NCBI RefSeq assembly: GCF_004379255.2
Contig: NC_056034.1
Coordinates: forward strand, 5,520,501-5,584,500
Direction: 5' to 3'
Length of the DNA: 64,000 bases
Origin: Salvia splendens
Lineage: Eukaryota > Streptophyta > Magnoliopsida > Lamiales > Lamiaceae
In this document: piece after piece, positions 12,736 to 22,043 of the stretch
Layout of the letters: each line of letters starts with the position of its first letter
Position numbering within the stretch: position 1 is the first letter of the stretch
Notes under the pieces: model-generated
Database searches by the model: none
Told to the model about the DNA's origin: nothing
The model's input: the letters and a program-made list of their open reading frames with translations, nothing else
Made by a program: the position numbers and the translations under genes

Positions 12736-13043
12736 TTTCGTCTCCCTTCTCTTAGTTTAGTTTCTTCCTTCTTGTAAAACGGCCTTGAAGCCCTTGTGTA
12801 GAAAAAATTTTTTCTTATGAATGAAAAAATTCTTCTTTCTGCTCTTGTGTCTTCGTATAGCCTTTCGTACTCTCTTTTACTCCTGTTGTGGTTTACTACC
12901 TGCTCAGTAATCTGAAATGCCGAACTGACATAGCTGCTCTATATTCTGAACTCTTAAGGAGCTGGAGGTACTTCACTGGAAGCGGCTGTACTCTTCGGCT
13001 TTAGACGAAGCTGAGAAAAGAGCCATAGCTGACCAGGTGAAGA

Positions 13044-13607
13044 ATGACCATCTCTGAAGTTCAGGAACGAGTTGACGAACTGTGGGAGGAATATCATGTA
13101 CTCCGGAGGAACAATGCGCTGGAGAGCTCGGCTTGCCAACAAGTCGTGAAATCATTGCGGCGCTGGGCTTCTCGGTACGACATCATTCTTTCCCGGCGTC
13201 CCTCAATCGAGAGATTCCTTAGGCATTTCCCGCCAACAGATGGTCACACTTCAGCTCAAACCCCTGATTCACTTGCTCAAAACCCTACTCCAAGTCAGCA
13301 ACGAACTCAGGAACAGCCGGAAACGTCAAGACGAGAACGGACTCAGGAGCAACCGGAAACGTCAAGACAAGGACGGACTGAAGTTCGTAGAGGAGCTGTG
13401 ATTATGAGTGAGCAAGATCAACAAATGCTTCGTGAAGAGACTCTTCGCCGCCGAGGTGCTAGAGCTTCCCGGGCTCAGGGAAGAGGCGGTAGGTCGATTA
13501 GAGGATCTCGTCGACCTGCTTATTCTTCAGCTGCCGAGAACGCCCGAACTCGGCTTCACGAGGATTTTGTGAATAGATGGCTCAACTTTAGCAACCAGGG
13601 ACAGTAG
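13044..13607 (+). CDS. Second antisense reading frame of the Tat element, coiled-coil protein
   Basis: A 187-residue frame starts MTISEVQERVDELWEEYHVL, clearly coiled-coil, followed by a Gln/Arg/Thr-rich middle with two copies of RTQEQPETSR and a basic Arg/Gly tail. The preceding sequence at 12959-13040 is open in another frame (ending IADQVKNDHL) and looks like the upstream part of the same coiled coil. This may therefore be the last exon of the antisense gene, separated by a small frameshift or an unrecognised splice, rather than an independent gene. The function is unknown. Confidence 0.5.
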   Translation: MTISEVQERVDELWEEYHVLRRNNALESSACQQVVKSLRRWASRYDIILSRRPSIERFLRHFPPTDGHTSAQTPDSLAQNPTPSQQRTQEQPETSRRERTQEQPETSRQGRTEVRRGAVIMSEQDQQMLREETLRRRGARASRAQGRGGRSIRGSRRPAYSSAAENARTRLHEDFVNRWLNFSNQGQ

Positions 13608-13741
13608 AATAGTCCTTTGTAATGGCGTAACGCCTTCTCGTAGGGCAGCAGAATTGTATGCCGAACAAGTTTTAATAAATGAAATCTTCATTTCGCTTCT
13701 ATCACTGCGTATTTACAGCTCAGCGAAAAAATTTCATCGTG

Positions 13742-13898
13742 CTCGTCCTCGGTCTTATGAAGTAAACTTCTTTGACCGGACTCGTCCTCGGTCTTATGAA
13801 GTAAGCTTCTTTGACCGGACTCGTCTTTGGTCTTATGAAGTAAACTTCTTTGACCGGACTTAGTCCTCGGTCTTATGAAATAAACTTCTTTGACCGGA
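13742..13898. repeat. 39-bp tandem repeat, four copies
   Basis: Each unit reads roughly CTCGTCCTCGGTCTTATGAA then GTAAACTTCTTTGACCGGA; the fourth unit has one extra base. It lies in the element between the antisense gene and the integrase remnant. Confidence 0.92.
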
Positions 13899-13908
13899 CT
13901 AAGCTTGT

Positions 13909-13996
13909 GTCCTAATTTGGCGAGTTTTATCGCTCGGATCGGACTTTCCCTTGTCCTAATTTGGCGAGTTTTATCGCGTGGATCGGACTTTCCCTT
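13909..13996. repeat. 44-bp tandem repeat, two copies
   Basis: The unit begins GTCCTAATTTGGCGAGTTTT and ends with CGGACTTTCCC. The copies start at 13,909 and 13,953. Confidence 0.88.
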
Positions 13997-13997
13997 T

Positions 13998-14282
13998 GTT
14001 GCAGTTCGTTTCAGACGAACTGCTTGTTTCTTAAGCCGAATTGTGGTCTTGTATCCTCCTTAGAAGCTTGGACTCACAATCGTTGGCTTATTGTTGCAGT
14101 TCGTTTCAGACGAACTGCTTGTTTTTTAAGCTGAATTGTGGTCTTGTATCCTCCTTAGAAGCTTGGACTCACAATCGTTGGCTTATTGTTGCAGTTCGTT
14201 TCAGACGAACTGCTTGTTTTTTAAGCTGAATTGTGGTCTTGTATCCTCCTTAGAAGCTTGGACTCACAATCGTTGGCTTATA
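13998..14282. repeat. 95-bp tandem repeat, three copies
   Basis: The copies start at 13,998, 14,093 and 14,188. Each opens with an inverted repeat GCAGTTCGT-TTC-AGACGAACTGC and ends CACAATCGTTGGCTTAT. They differ by only a few bases, which points to recent expansion. Tandem arrays in this part of Tat-lineage elements are known to seed satellite DNA. Confidence 0.93.
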
Positions 14283-14461
14283 TATGTTCTAAAAAGGGGA
14301 TCAGCCTTTGAAGAACAAGATACCTCAGTAACATTTGTAAGAGACGACACGCACATAGACAGACACAACGCATATAGACAAACAAAACGCAAGTAAAAAA
14401 CAAAGAAAGCACATACCCCTAGGACCGAACTAGACACAAGACTGACTGACCGGACTGTCTC

Positions 14462-14896
14462 TTACAAATGGAACTTCTTGAGGTTGGAAACGTACCATGT
14501 TCGGGGTGCTTGTTCTCCTGACATGTGAGTCAATTTATAAGACCCTTTGCCGAGGACTTCTGGCACCCGATATGGACCTTCCCATGTGGGTTCGAGTTCG
14601 CCCAGCTTTTCTGCTCGGCTTACTTCGTTGTTTCTCAAGACGAGATCTCCCACTTGAAATTGCAGCTTTTTCACCCTTTGGTTATAATACCGGGCTACTT
14701 GCTCCTTGTACTTGGCTGCTTTTATGCAGGCCAATTCTCTTCTTTCTTCGGCCAGATCTAGTTCGGCTCTCAGTCCGTCATCATTCATTTCTGAGGAGAA
14801 ATTTAGAGTTCGGGGACTGGGTACGCCGATCTCAACCGGAATCACGGCTTCAGTGCCGTACACCATCGAGTTCGGCTCCGGTGTGACTTCGGTCAT
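14462..14896 (-). pseudogene. Integrase C-terminal remnant of Tat-type pol
   Basis: The frame holds 144 residues with VYGTEAVIPVEIGVPSPRT, the usual sequence just after the integrase core. It continues through the basic ARYYNQRVKKLQFQVGDLVL stretch and ends with a WEGPYRV..YVSNLKKFHL module. The catalytic DDE core, RNase H, reverse transcriptase and protease that should precede it are absent. The upstream reading is an unrelated Gln-rich filler with a stop. It is therefore a leftover of an internal pol deletion. Confidence 0.85.
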
Positions 14897-15026
14897 TTCG
14901 CCTGCCTCTGACTCCGGCTGCTGTGATTGCTATGCTTGATGGTGCCGAGCTGATTGCTCGGCACTTTTAAGCGCAATCTGCAAACTCTTGCTCTTTTTTG
15001 ATCACCTCGGATGACCGCTATCCCTC

Positions 15027-16094
15027 CTATAGTGGGGAAGGTGTTCGGCGAGGATGCCTCTGATCGCTATGACCGGGCTTCTTTTTGTCTTCTCTAGATG
15101 AGCTGTCTAAAGACCGTTTTCGACGGTCTGCCTCATCGGCACGAGAAAACTGGTCCGCAATGTCCCACATCTCTTGAGCTGTTTGCGGACTGCATTCCAC
15201 GAGCTTTCTGTAGAGAGCTCCGGGCAGGATTCCATTTTGGAATGCCGAAATGACAAGTAGATCATTGAGATAATCTACTTGTAGGCATTCCTTGTGGAAC
15301 CTTGTCATAAAGTCGCTGATCTTTTCGTCGCGACCTTGACGTGTAGAAAGCAGCTGAGCCGAAGTGATTCGGGCTTCCGCTTTCTGAAAGAACCTCCTGT
15401 GGAAAGCATCCATTAGATCTCGGTAAGATCTAATGCTGCCTTGGGGGAGGCTATCGAACCACCTTCTTGCGTTCCCGATAAGCAGCTCGGGAAACAGCTT
15501 GCACATATGGACCTCATTGAGACCCTGGTTCGCCATGTTATACTGATAGCGTCCCAAGAAATCATGAGGATCCACTAACCCGTCATAAGTCATCGACGGA
15601 GTTCGGTAGTTCTGTGGCAAGGGAGTTCGGGTGATATCGTCCGAGAACGGAGTCTTCAATGCTCCGTACATGGCGAACCCGACATCTCTTCGGTATGGAG
15701 GAGATGGAGATCTCCTGTGATTCCGGTACCGAGGAGGAACAGGAACATGTCGGGGTTGAGGATTCTTCTTCCTGGAAGACACGGCACTACTGCGGTAGTG
15801 ACTTTCATGTCTGGATGAGGAAGGAGAATCCACCGTTTTCGTCTTCGGCTCTTGGCTCTTTTGCAGGAAGGCTAAGAACTCATCCTGCTTCTCAGCCAAG
15901 AACAGCTTGACAGCCTCATTCAAATCAGGCTGCTGGGAAGACTCGGTGTGTGGACCTTTTGAGCGGCTTGTTCCTTCATCGTGAAAACTGGAAGTAGATG
16001 TCTCCCGAGGCTGTTTTCCGGACCTGCGGGCTGGACTAGCTTCCTCATGGTTTTCACGAACGGTATTACGGGTAGTATGTGATCTGGTATGCAT
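15027..16094 (-). CDS. Gag polyprotein of the Tat-type element
   Basis: An intact 355-residue frame starts 75 bp inside the 5' LTR (MHTRSHTTRNTVRENHEE). A charged, Ser/Arg-rich N-terminus is followed from about residue 165 by a retrotransposon gag domain (DPHDFLGRYQYNMANQG, then LFPELLIGNARRWFDSLPQG and RRFFQKAEARITSAQLL). The protein would form the virus-like particle shell and package element RNA in the cytoplasm. No CCHC zinc knuckle is seen before the stop, so the C-terminus may be shortened by the same deletion that removed pol. The open frame in such a young element suggests it can still be made. Confidence 0.9.
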   Translation of the reverse strand: MHTRSHTTRNTVRENHEEASPARRSGKQPRETSTSSFHDEGTSRSKGPHTESSQQPDLNEAVKLFLAEKQDEFLAFLQKSQEPKTKTVDSPSSSRHESHYRSSAVSSRKKNPQPRHVPVPPRYRNHRRSPSPPYRRDVGFAMYGALKTPFSDDITRTPLPQNYRTPSMTYDGLVDPHDFLGRYQYNMANQGLNEVHMCKLFPELLIGNARRWFDSLPQGSIRSYRDLMDAFHRRFFQKAEARITSAQLLSTRQGRDEKISDFMTRFHKECLQVDYLNDLLVISAFQNGILPGALYRKLVECSPQTAQEMWDIADQFSRADEADRRKRSLDSSSREDKKKPGHSDQRHPRRTPSPL

Positions 16095-16150
16095 TTTTTT
16101 GGGGTGGAAAAAGGGTCAAAATTCGCTTTATCACAAATTTGGTTCTCTGT

Positions 16151-16168
16151 TTCCCACAGACGGCGCCA
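16151..16168 (-). promoter_or_regulatory. tRNA primer-binding site of the Tat-type element
   Basis: On the minus strand, one base after the 5' LTR, the sequence is TGGCGCCGTCTGTGGGAA. TGGCGCCG-type binding sites are usual in Tat/Athila Gypsy elements. This fixes the element's orientation. Confidence 0.88.
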
Positions 16169-16169
16169 G

Positions 16170-16772
16170 TGATGGTTTGGCGAATTTTTGATGGTGATGA
16201 ATGCAGGAAAATACAGATCACGATACAGAGATTTACGTGGTTCGATTTACTGAGGTAAATCTACGTCCACGGGAAGAAAAGAGGGCAGAGTTGTATTGCT
16301 TGATCTATTTTCTACAGCTTACAATACAGACTTGCTATTTGATATTTGATCTCTAGCGAACTTAACCCTTCTTTATCTGATCTGAGTTCTATTTATACAT
16401 TGAACTAAGATCGTGGCTTGCATCACCACTAATGATGGTTGTGAATGTCGTGGAGGTCATGGAGATCCTGCATGGGTCCACTATCCTGCATGAGATCCTG
16501 CATGAGTCCACTATCTCTGTGCTTGGTCCACTATCCTGCATGTGATCCTGCATGAGTTGACTATCTTCCAGTTCGGTCGAATACTGAGACCGAACTGCTG
16601 AACTATTGCCGAGTAGCTTTTGCCGATCTGAGAGTGGAGCTTGATTGGTCGGCTTTTACCGAGCTGTGGGCTGGGGCCGAACTCTTTGGTAATGCCGAAC
16701 TGATACTCTTCCTTGGGCTTTGGGCTGATGGGCCGTCACTGCTATTGGGCTTGTTTAGTACGTACCCCATCA
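16170..16772 (-). repeat. 5' LTR of the Tat-type element
   Basis: 603 bp, TG..CA, and nearly identical to 9,931-10,533. It sits next to the primer-binding site and so is the promoter-bearing LTR on the minus strand. Confidence 0.97.
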
Positions 16773-16777
16773 AACAG

Positions 16778-18355
16778 CAAAACTATTTTTCCATTTTGAA
16801 GGAATATATAAAAGTAGAAAATTTGAAAATTCCGGCTGTTTTTTTGTCTTTGTTGATTCTTGATTTTGAGCTCAAGTGATTACTCAGTCAAAGCAATCAA
16901 TTTGGCAAAGATTAAATTATGGTGGTCTAGCCAAAAAATTCACCAGCATGTGGTCTCAAAAGTGTGAATTTCCTGCCCAAAAATGCTCGAAAAGATTCAT
17001 TTTAATGTTGTTTTAAAGTAGAAACATGATGCAAACTCCCAAATTTGAGGGACAATGTTTCGTTGCTATCCAGCTTACGTCTGTCAACAAACAGTAATAT
17101 CCAGTTTTGAATCATCTATTAAGATGTACTATGTCCGAGCTCAATTTTGAATGTTGGTTTTTTTTCTTATAAAAAAGAAATTAAAGATGCAAATGTTATT
17201 GTGGTCAATAGCCTGAATCATACATACAAGAGAAGCAAACTGTATTAGACAATGTTCTTACTCTATGCTGATAGGATTTACTCATTTGTGGATAATATAG
17301 CACTAATTCTTTTTGGTGATTACCAAGATATTCAAACTAGATTAAGACCAAAATTTCAATATTAAAATGTGTGATGGAGCTATCGAATCTAAAAATTGAC
17401 TCCTCAATTTTTAAAATGTCTGCATGTGCTTGCAAAGAAAGTGGAATGCAAGCATTAACTAGGAAGATGCACCTACTTAGTAGCATAATCACTATAGACA
17501 CCCATGATGGATTGACCATCTTATTCAATCAATTCTAGGATACTGTACGCAATCTTTGTCTACTTTCAATTATCTAGACACTTCATTTATTTCTAATTAA
17601 ATTTTACTCTATTTTTCCCTATTGTTCTGCAACTCATTTTCAGATATTGTCAATGACTCTTGATACCATTTGTGATTAGTGAGGTGGTGGCAAACCTTGC
17701 AACTTACTTCATTTGATGATTTTTTTGTATAGCATTTGTCATATTGTTACACAGGCCAAAGATTAAAAGAAACCAATATTTCAGAATTTTTTATACTACT
17801 ATATTTTCAAGAAGTTGGAGTAAGGAGTAAGAGTTGGGGAAAATGGGGCCAAAAAAACTTAAAGTGTTAAAAGGCGCAAATGCTGTCCTACTAAAACGTG
17901 GGTAAGACTATTAGTGACTTAACTTTTGTGTAAATGTAAATGATTTTGCGGCTATGAAATTGGCACATTTGTTGACTATGGTTTTCGTTTTCCCCTCTTC
18001 CCCAGAAAAAAAATTAAGACCAGCAAAAGAAAAGACAAATGCTATAGTATTAACTAAAATGTGTGCACGTGAGCTCAAGAGTGGACACCTAAAAATATAC
18101 TAGTATTGAATATCTATGTAGTAGTGGCATATATAGTTGATAACAAGCATTCAACTGCAAATAATAATTATACTTGTTATAAACCACTCAATATAAATAC
18201 TTGTTTTTTTCACCACAGAGAATAGTCTTTATAGTTTGATGAATGAGATGTATGGTCAACAAAGTAGACATCAACACTCATATATGAGTACACAAAATTG
18301 GCGATGAGGAGCAGATTGTTTTCATATTAACTAAGACATGATCACAAATTCACAA
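16778..18355. other. Intergenic sequence between the Tat element and the cofactor A pseudogene
   Basis: AT-rich DNA with no recognised gene, RNA or repeat ends. No coding frame longer than about 60 codons has a recognisable protein. Confidence 0.5.
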
Positions 18356-19482
18356 TCATGCCAATTCCCAAATTTTCAGCTCACCAATCACCACATCAAA
18401 GCTAATACATAAACCACAATTCAAAGAGAATAGACACCAGTGTTTCCAGCTAAGCGTCGTAGATTGAAATATCTGCTCAGCATCTGTAATGGTGCTCCAA
18501 GCATCATCAATCTCTGGACCTTCCTTTTGGCCAGACGACTCCACTTCAACCTGCAACGGTTAGATTCAATTTAAGCATCCTCGTGATTCCTTAGTACAGG
18601 TGCAGTGCAATTACGTATGGATTCAATGCAAGAGTTCTCACAAGTTTTGCAATAAGAAATGTTTACTCAAACCACTTCCTATTTACGGTTTACCCATGTT
18701 ACATCTCATGGAACTACATCACTTACATTTATACACATTGAAGAACACCTTCCATGACAGATCTAATATCCTATATAGATAGGGTAATAGATTTATTAGC
18801 ACCAAGATAAAATTCCATCAGCAGATAAGTTGTGCCAGCACTTGAGCTTAATAGATTACCAAAGTGCCTTTAAGATCACTTAGAGCAGCCTCTAGGAACT
18901 TGCAGCAGTCAGGAATCATCATCCTAGATTCACCAAGCACATTTTCCTGATGGAAATATTTTTAGTAAAAAACAAGTCATACAAATGCAAGAAAGAAATA
19001 AGTACATATTTTATTCAATGAAGATGCTTCTAGCAATTAAATTTCAACAAGGAAATGAAAATCCAGGCATGATCATGACAAACTTGGTACTATATATTTC
19101 TCAATTAGAAAGCTTTAGGTTTGCAAAATCTAGCATTATATTAGATTTAGAGTTATACCCTGTGACTGAGAATCCATCACAAATTTTATGAATAGGATAG
19201 TTCCAAATACAGAATCTAGCATGTATTTAGAGCATCCACAACGGTGGCGGAAGAGCCGGCGTCCGTCCGCACCGCGCCAGCGAGCAGGACACGTGGCGTT
19301 GGGCGATTGGGCAACGGCATAGCCGTTGCCTTTAAATGTTTTTTTATTTAAAATTGGTTTTTAATTAAAAAAACCGATAAAAATTAAAAAAAAAATTTCA
19401 CTTCCCAAAAAAAATATATCCGTTTATTACCGTTTTTTACACATTTTTAAATTTTTTTCCCCCCAAAATATACACTTTCATC

Positions 19483-19490
19483 TATAAATA
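19483..19490 (+). promoter_or_regulatory. TATA box of the Harbinger ORF1 gene
   Basis: TATAAATA lies 131 bp before the ORF1 start codon, inside the element. The same motif sits at the matching place in the deletion derivative near 3,884. Confidence 0.6.
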
Positions 19491-19620
19491 CCCCCACTTT
19501 CACACCAAAAAATTAACATCAAACTACACAATTCTCATCTTCATTCTCCAATATCCATTCTCATCTCCATTTTCCCATATCCATTTTCATCTTCATTCTC
19601 TCATACCCTACAACATAACA

Positions 19621-20616
19621 ATGTCCGGTCAAGGCGATGACCACCCTCCCTCTCACGGTTGGAACCCCGAATGGTTTGGTGGACAACCGTTTCCTAGTCC
19701 GGAAACAGAATATTCGGCCCCTCCTCAAACCCAAGATTTGGCCGTTCCGGGTGGCTACCGGCCATACCCTATCGACGACCAAGGTGCCTCCCAAGGGCGA
19801 TACGGGTGGACACCGGAGCCTAGGCCGACCGCCCCCTCCCAAACTCCGCCGGCTCCTACTCGTAGCGGTGTCCGGACACCGTACACTCCAGCGGAGATGG
19901 ATAAATTGTTCAAGGCGTACTTCGAAATCTCCGAAGATGCGGCGGTTTGCACGAACCAATCCGGCAATCACTTTTGGTGGCGCATCTCTCGCCGGTACAA
20001 TGCAAACCGGCCGCCGGGAACGATCGAGCGCAACGAGAGTATGGTACGCAACTGCATCGGCCGAGCCAACGAAGAAATTGGCAAGTTCAATGGCTATTTC
20101 CTCCAGGAGACGCGGAATGCCGAGAGCGGCCAGAGCGAGGTCGACATCATCACTGCCGCGCTGAGCACCTACCAATCCATGAACGACAATTCGTTCAAGT
20201 ACCTCAACGTCTGGCAGGAAACGCGGTTCCACCCGAAGTATATGGGAGACGTAACATCCTCCTCTAGGGGCTCCTCCAAACTATTAAGGTCGGTATCCCT
20301 ATCCGACGCTGGCTCCGAAGAAGTGGCTAGCCAACTCGCCGGAGCTAACTTGGGTAGCCCCGACGCCGAACCAAGCGGTTCCCGACGCCGACCACAAGGA
20401 AGGAAGAAGGCGGCGGCCGACCGCCGTTGCGCCGCTACTCCATCTGCCCCCGCTCCCTATGTGCCACCTCCACCCCCGAACAACTCGTTGTGGATGCTCT
20501 TACACCAACTCAATATGACCGATAGGTCAACTATGACCCCCACGCAACTTCAAACGCACGAGACCATGATATTGGGTCTCCAAAAACAATTGGGGTTAGT
20601 GCCGCCGGATGAGTAG
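19621..20616 (+). CDS. Harbinger ORF1, Myb/SANT-like DNA-binding protein
   Basis: This intact 331-residue protein is the accessory factor of PIF/Harbinger transposition. In studied elements ORF1 binds the element ends and brings the transposase into the nucleus. The N-terminus is Pro/Gly-rich. A trihelix/Myb-like part covers about residues 85-205 (YTPAEMDKLFKAYFEISEDA, FWWRISRRYNANRPPGTIER, NESMVRNCIGRANEEIGKFN, then FKYLNVWQETRFHPKY). After it come a Ser-rich linker, a basic RRRPQGRKKAAADRR patch that could be a nuclear signal, a Pro run and a C-terminal helix with TPTQLQTHETMILGLQ. Many plant genomes mislabel such proteins as NAM-associated or GST-like. No transposase lies beside it. Confidence 0.85.
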   Translation: MSGQGDDHPPSHGWNPEWFGGQPFPSPETEYSAPPQTQDLAVPGGYRPYPIDDQGASQGRYGWTPEPRPTAPSQTPPAPTRSGVRTPYTPAEMDKLFKAYFEISEDAAVCTNQSGNHFWWRISRRYNANRPPGTIERNESMVRNCIGRANEEIGKFNGYFLQETRNAESGQSEVDIITAALSTYQSMNDNSFKYLNVWQETRFHPKYMGDVTSSSRGSSKLLRSVSLSDAGSEEVASQLAGANLGSPDAEPSGSRRRPQGRKKAAADRRCAATPSAPAPYVPPPPPNNSLWMLLHQLNMTDRSTMTPTQLQTHETMILGLQKQLGLVPPDE

Positions 20617-21145
20617 TCTTCCTCGGGTAATATTAGCCAATAATTATGTAATTTTTAATTTTTAGGAGTTTAATTATGTAATTTTTAATTTTTAGTATTT
20701 TAATTATATAATTTTAATTTTTAGGATTTTAATTATGTCTTTTTTATTTTATTTGTAATTTGTAATATTTATTGTGGTTTTTTAATGAATTTTAGTATTC
20801 TGGAAATACTTTTGTTTAATTGAATTTTAAATTAATTGTGCTCGTCCTTGCGGAAGAGCACAACTGTGGGTGTTGTGCTCTTGTCAGAGAGCAGGCAGAA
20901 AAAGTGGGGCCGGGCCCACAACCGTGCCGGTGGCAAGAGCACGGTTGTGGATGCTCTTATGTTAAAAAGCAAAAAACAAATCCCACATTAAGTTTCATTT
21001 GGAGAAAGAGTAAGACAGGATCAAGTGATGATTAGTGAAATTGGGAGAGAAATAGGGCATGATGAACCTTTTGTTTGAGATCATATAAATCAGAGGCTTT
21101 TGCCTTCATATCAGCAATTTTAGCAGACTCTCTTTCGACCTCTTT

Positions 21146-21161
21146 CTCATAGAGTCATAGG
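21146..21161 (-). other. Probable hAT excision footprint 2 in TFCA exon 1
   Basis: On the minus strand the site reads CCTATGAC then TCTATGAG. The expected single copy is CCTATGAG (codons for S-Y-E). As at the first site, 8 bp are duplicated and only the two junction bases differ. Confidence 0.6.
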
Positions 21162-21183
21162 AGTGGAGCTCTTTTATTGTTCT

Positions 21184-21199
21184 CTTGCATCATTGCATG
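21184..21199 (-). other. Probable hAT excision footprint 1 in TFCA exon 1
   Basis: On the minus strand the site reads CATGCAAT then GATGCAAG. The family sequence predicts one CATGCAAG (codons for C-K-R). This is an 8-bp duplication with a changed base on each side of the junction, the pattern left by Ac/Ds-type excision. Confidence 0.6.
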
Positions 21200-21448
21200 T
21201 CAATGTCTTTATCTTCAAGCTCCTCAATGTCACCATTGTTGTAAAAATGTTGTTCTATGCTTTCATACGCACAAGACCATATAGTGAGTCAACCAAAATA
21301 ACCAAAGTCACTTTAGCAATTACTATTTTAAAATTAACTTACCTGTGGAAACAGATATCTGCATATTTCACACTGAGAAATTTGATTCAAGAAAGACAGA
21401 AATGGTGAGGTATGGTAAAATAAAACTAGACAAAACTACAAGTTCGGC

Positions 21449-22043
21449 ATACAATGAAAATCGGACGGCTGGAACAATCGAGCGCAACGAGAGTATGGTG
21501 CGCAATGTCATATACAGAGCCAACAAAGAAATCCAAAAGTTCCAGGGGTATTACCTCCAGGAAGAGCAGTCGGTGGGGAGCGGCAGAAGCGAGGTCGACA
21601 TCATCAGTGCCGCTTTGGCGATCTACCAATCCCAACATTACAAACCGTTCAAGTACCTCAATGTTTGGCAGGAGGTGCGTGCGCATCCGAAGTATAGGGG
21701 AGGTGTATCATCCTCCTCTAGCTCCCTATCCTACGCCGGCTCCGATGAGGTGTCCACCCAACTCGACGGAGCTAACTTGGGTAGCCCCGATGCCGGCCCG
21801 AGTAATTCCCAACGCCGGTAGCAAGGAAGGAAGAAGTCGACGGCCAACTGCCGTCGCGCCGCGACTCCATCCGCCCCCGATCCCGCTCCCGCTCCAGCTC
21901 CCTTTGTGCCCCCTCAACCCCCCACCAACTCGTTGTGGGGGGTTTCGGCCCAACTCAATTTGGCCGATAGGTCAACTATGACCCCCGAACAACTTCGATC
22001 GCATATGACAATGATACGGGGTCTCCAAAGACATTGGGGGTAG
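21449..22043 (+). pseudogene. Broken Harbinger ORF1 copy
   Basis: The reading GTIERNESMVRNVIYRANKE and FKYLNVWQEVRAHPKYRGG matches the intact ORF1 of the neighbouring element. The start is missing. A TAG at 21,819-21,821 interrupts the basic RR/QGRKK patch, after which the same frame resumes (QGRKKSTANCRRAATPSAP). The end is shortened (LQRHWG then TAG). It cannot give a full protein. Confidence 0.8.

Larger units (their letters stand above)
9931..16772 (-). mobile_element. Young non-autonomous Tat-type Gypsy LTR retrotransposon
   Basis: Two 603-bp LTRs (TGATGG..CCCATCA on the plus strand) differ by eye at one base (T at 10,049 against G at 16,288). Both flanks carry the 5-bp duplication AACAG (9926-9930 and 16773-16777). 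A primer-binding site next to the right LTR and a purine tract next to the left LTR fix transcription on the minus strand. Internal content, in element order, is gag, a remnant of the integrase C-terminus, tandem repeats, and a spliced gene on the opposite strand. Protease, reverse transcriptase, RNase H and the integrase core are missing, so movement would need help from a full-length relative. The near-identical LTRs indicate a recent insertion. Confidence 0.95.
19230..20956 (+). mobile_element. PIF/Harbinger element carrying only ORF1
   Basis: Inverted ends GAGCATCCACAACGGTG and CACGGTTGTGGATGCTC are flanked by TTA on both sides (19227-19229 and 20957-20959), the usual 3-bp PIF target site. 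Only the Myb/SANT-like ORF1 gene is inside. The DDE transposase is missing, so the element must rely on a transposase made elsewhere. The 3' untranslated part holds a short array of about 31-bp TAATTATGTAATTTTTAATT units. It sits in intron 1 of the cofactor A pseudogene. Confidence 0.92.
18356..21236 (-). pseudogene. TFCA: Tubulin-folding cofactor A, frame-disrupted copy
   Basis: Cofactor A (TBCA, KIESEL in Arabidopsis) holds beta-tubulin during dimer assembly in the cytosol. Three exons are visible: 21236-21068, 18946-18860 and 18550 onward, all with GT..AG borders in phase 0. Recognisable parts are LRSLKIKTLTC, KRTIKELHSY, EKEVERESAKIADMKAKAS, then ENVLGESRMMIPDC and SGQKEGPEIDDAWSTI. Exon 1 has two 8-bp insertions (around 21,184-21,199 and 21,146-21,161) that break the frame; without them it would be exactly 51 codons. 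The last exon reads past the normal end, adding about 35 residues before TGA at 18356. Intron 1 holds a 1.7-kb Harbinger element. This is most likely a pseudogene; a working copy is expected elsewhere. Confidence 0.85.

Noticed and set aside
13742..14282. CRISPR-like array
   Set aside because: Units are directly adjacent with no unique spacers, in a plant retrotransposon.
18356..21236. Working tubulin cofactor A gene
   Set aside because: Two frame-breaking insertions in exon 1 and an altered C-terminus make this unlikely, although splice sites and most residues are kept.
21234..21430. CYP51 exon 1 or a 5' UTR exon of cofactor A
   Set aside because: A donor-like CAG|GTAAGT occurs near 21,340 (minus), but no recognisable coding sequence supports either idea.
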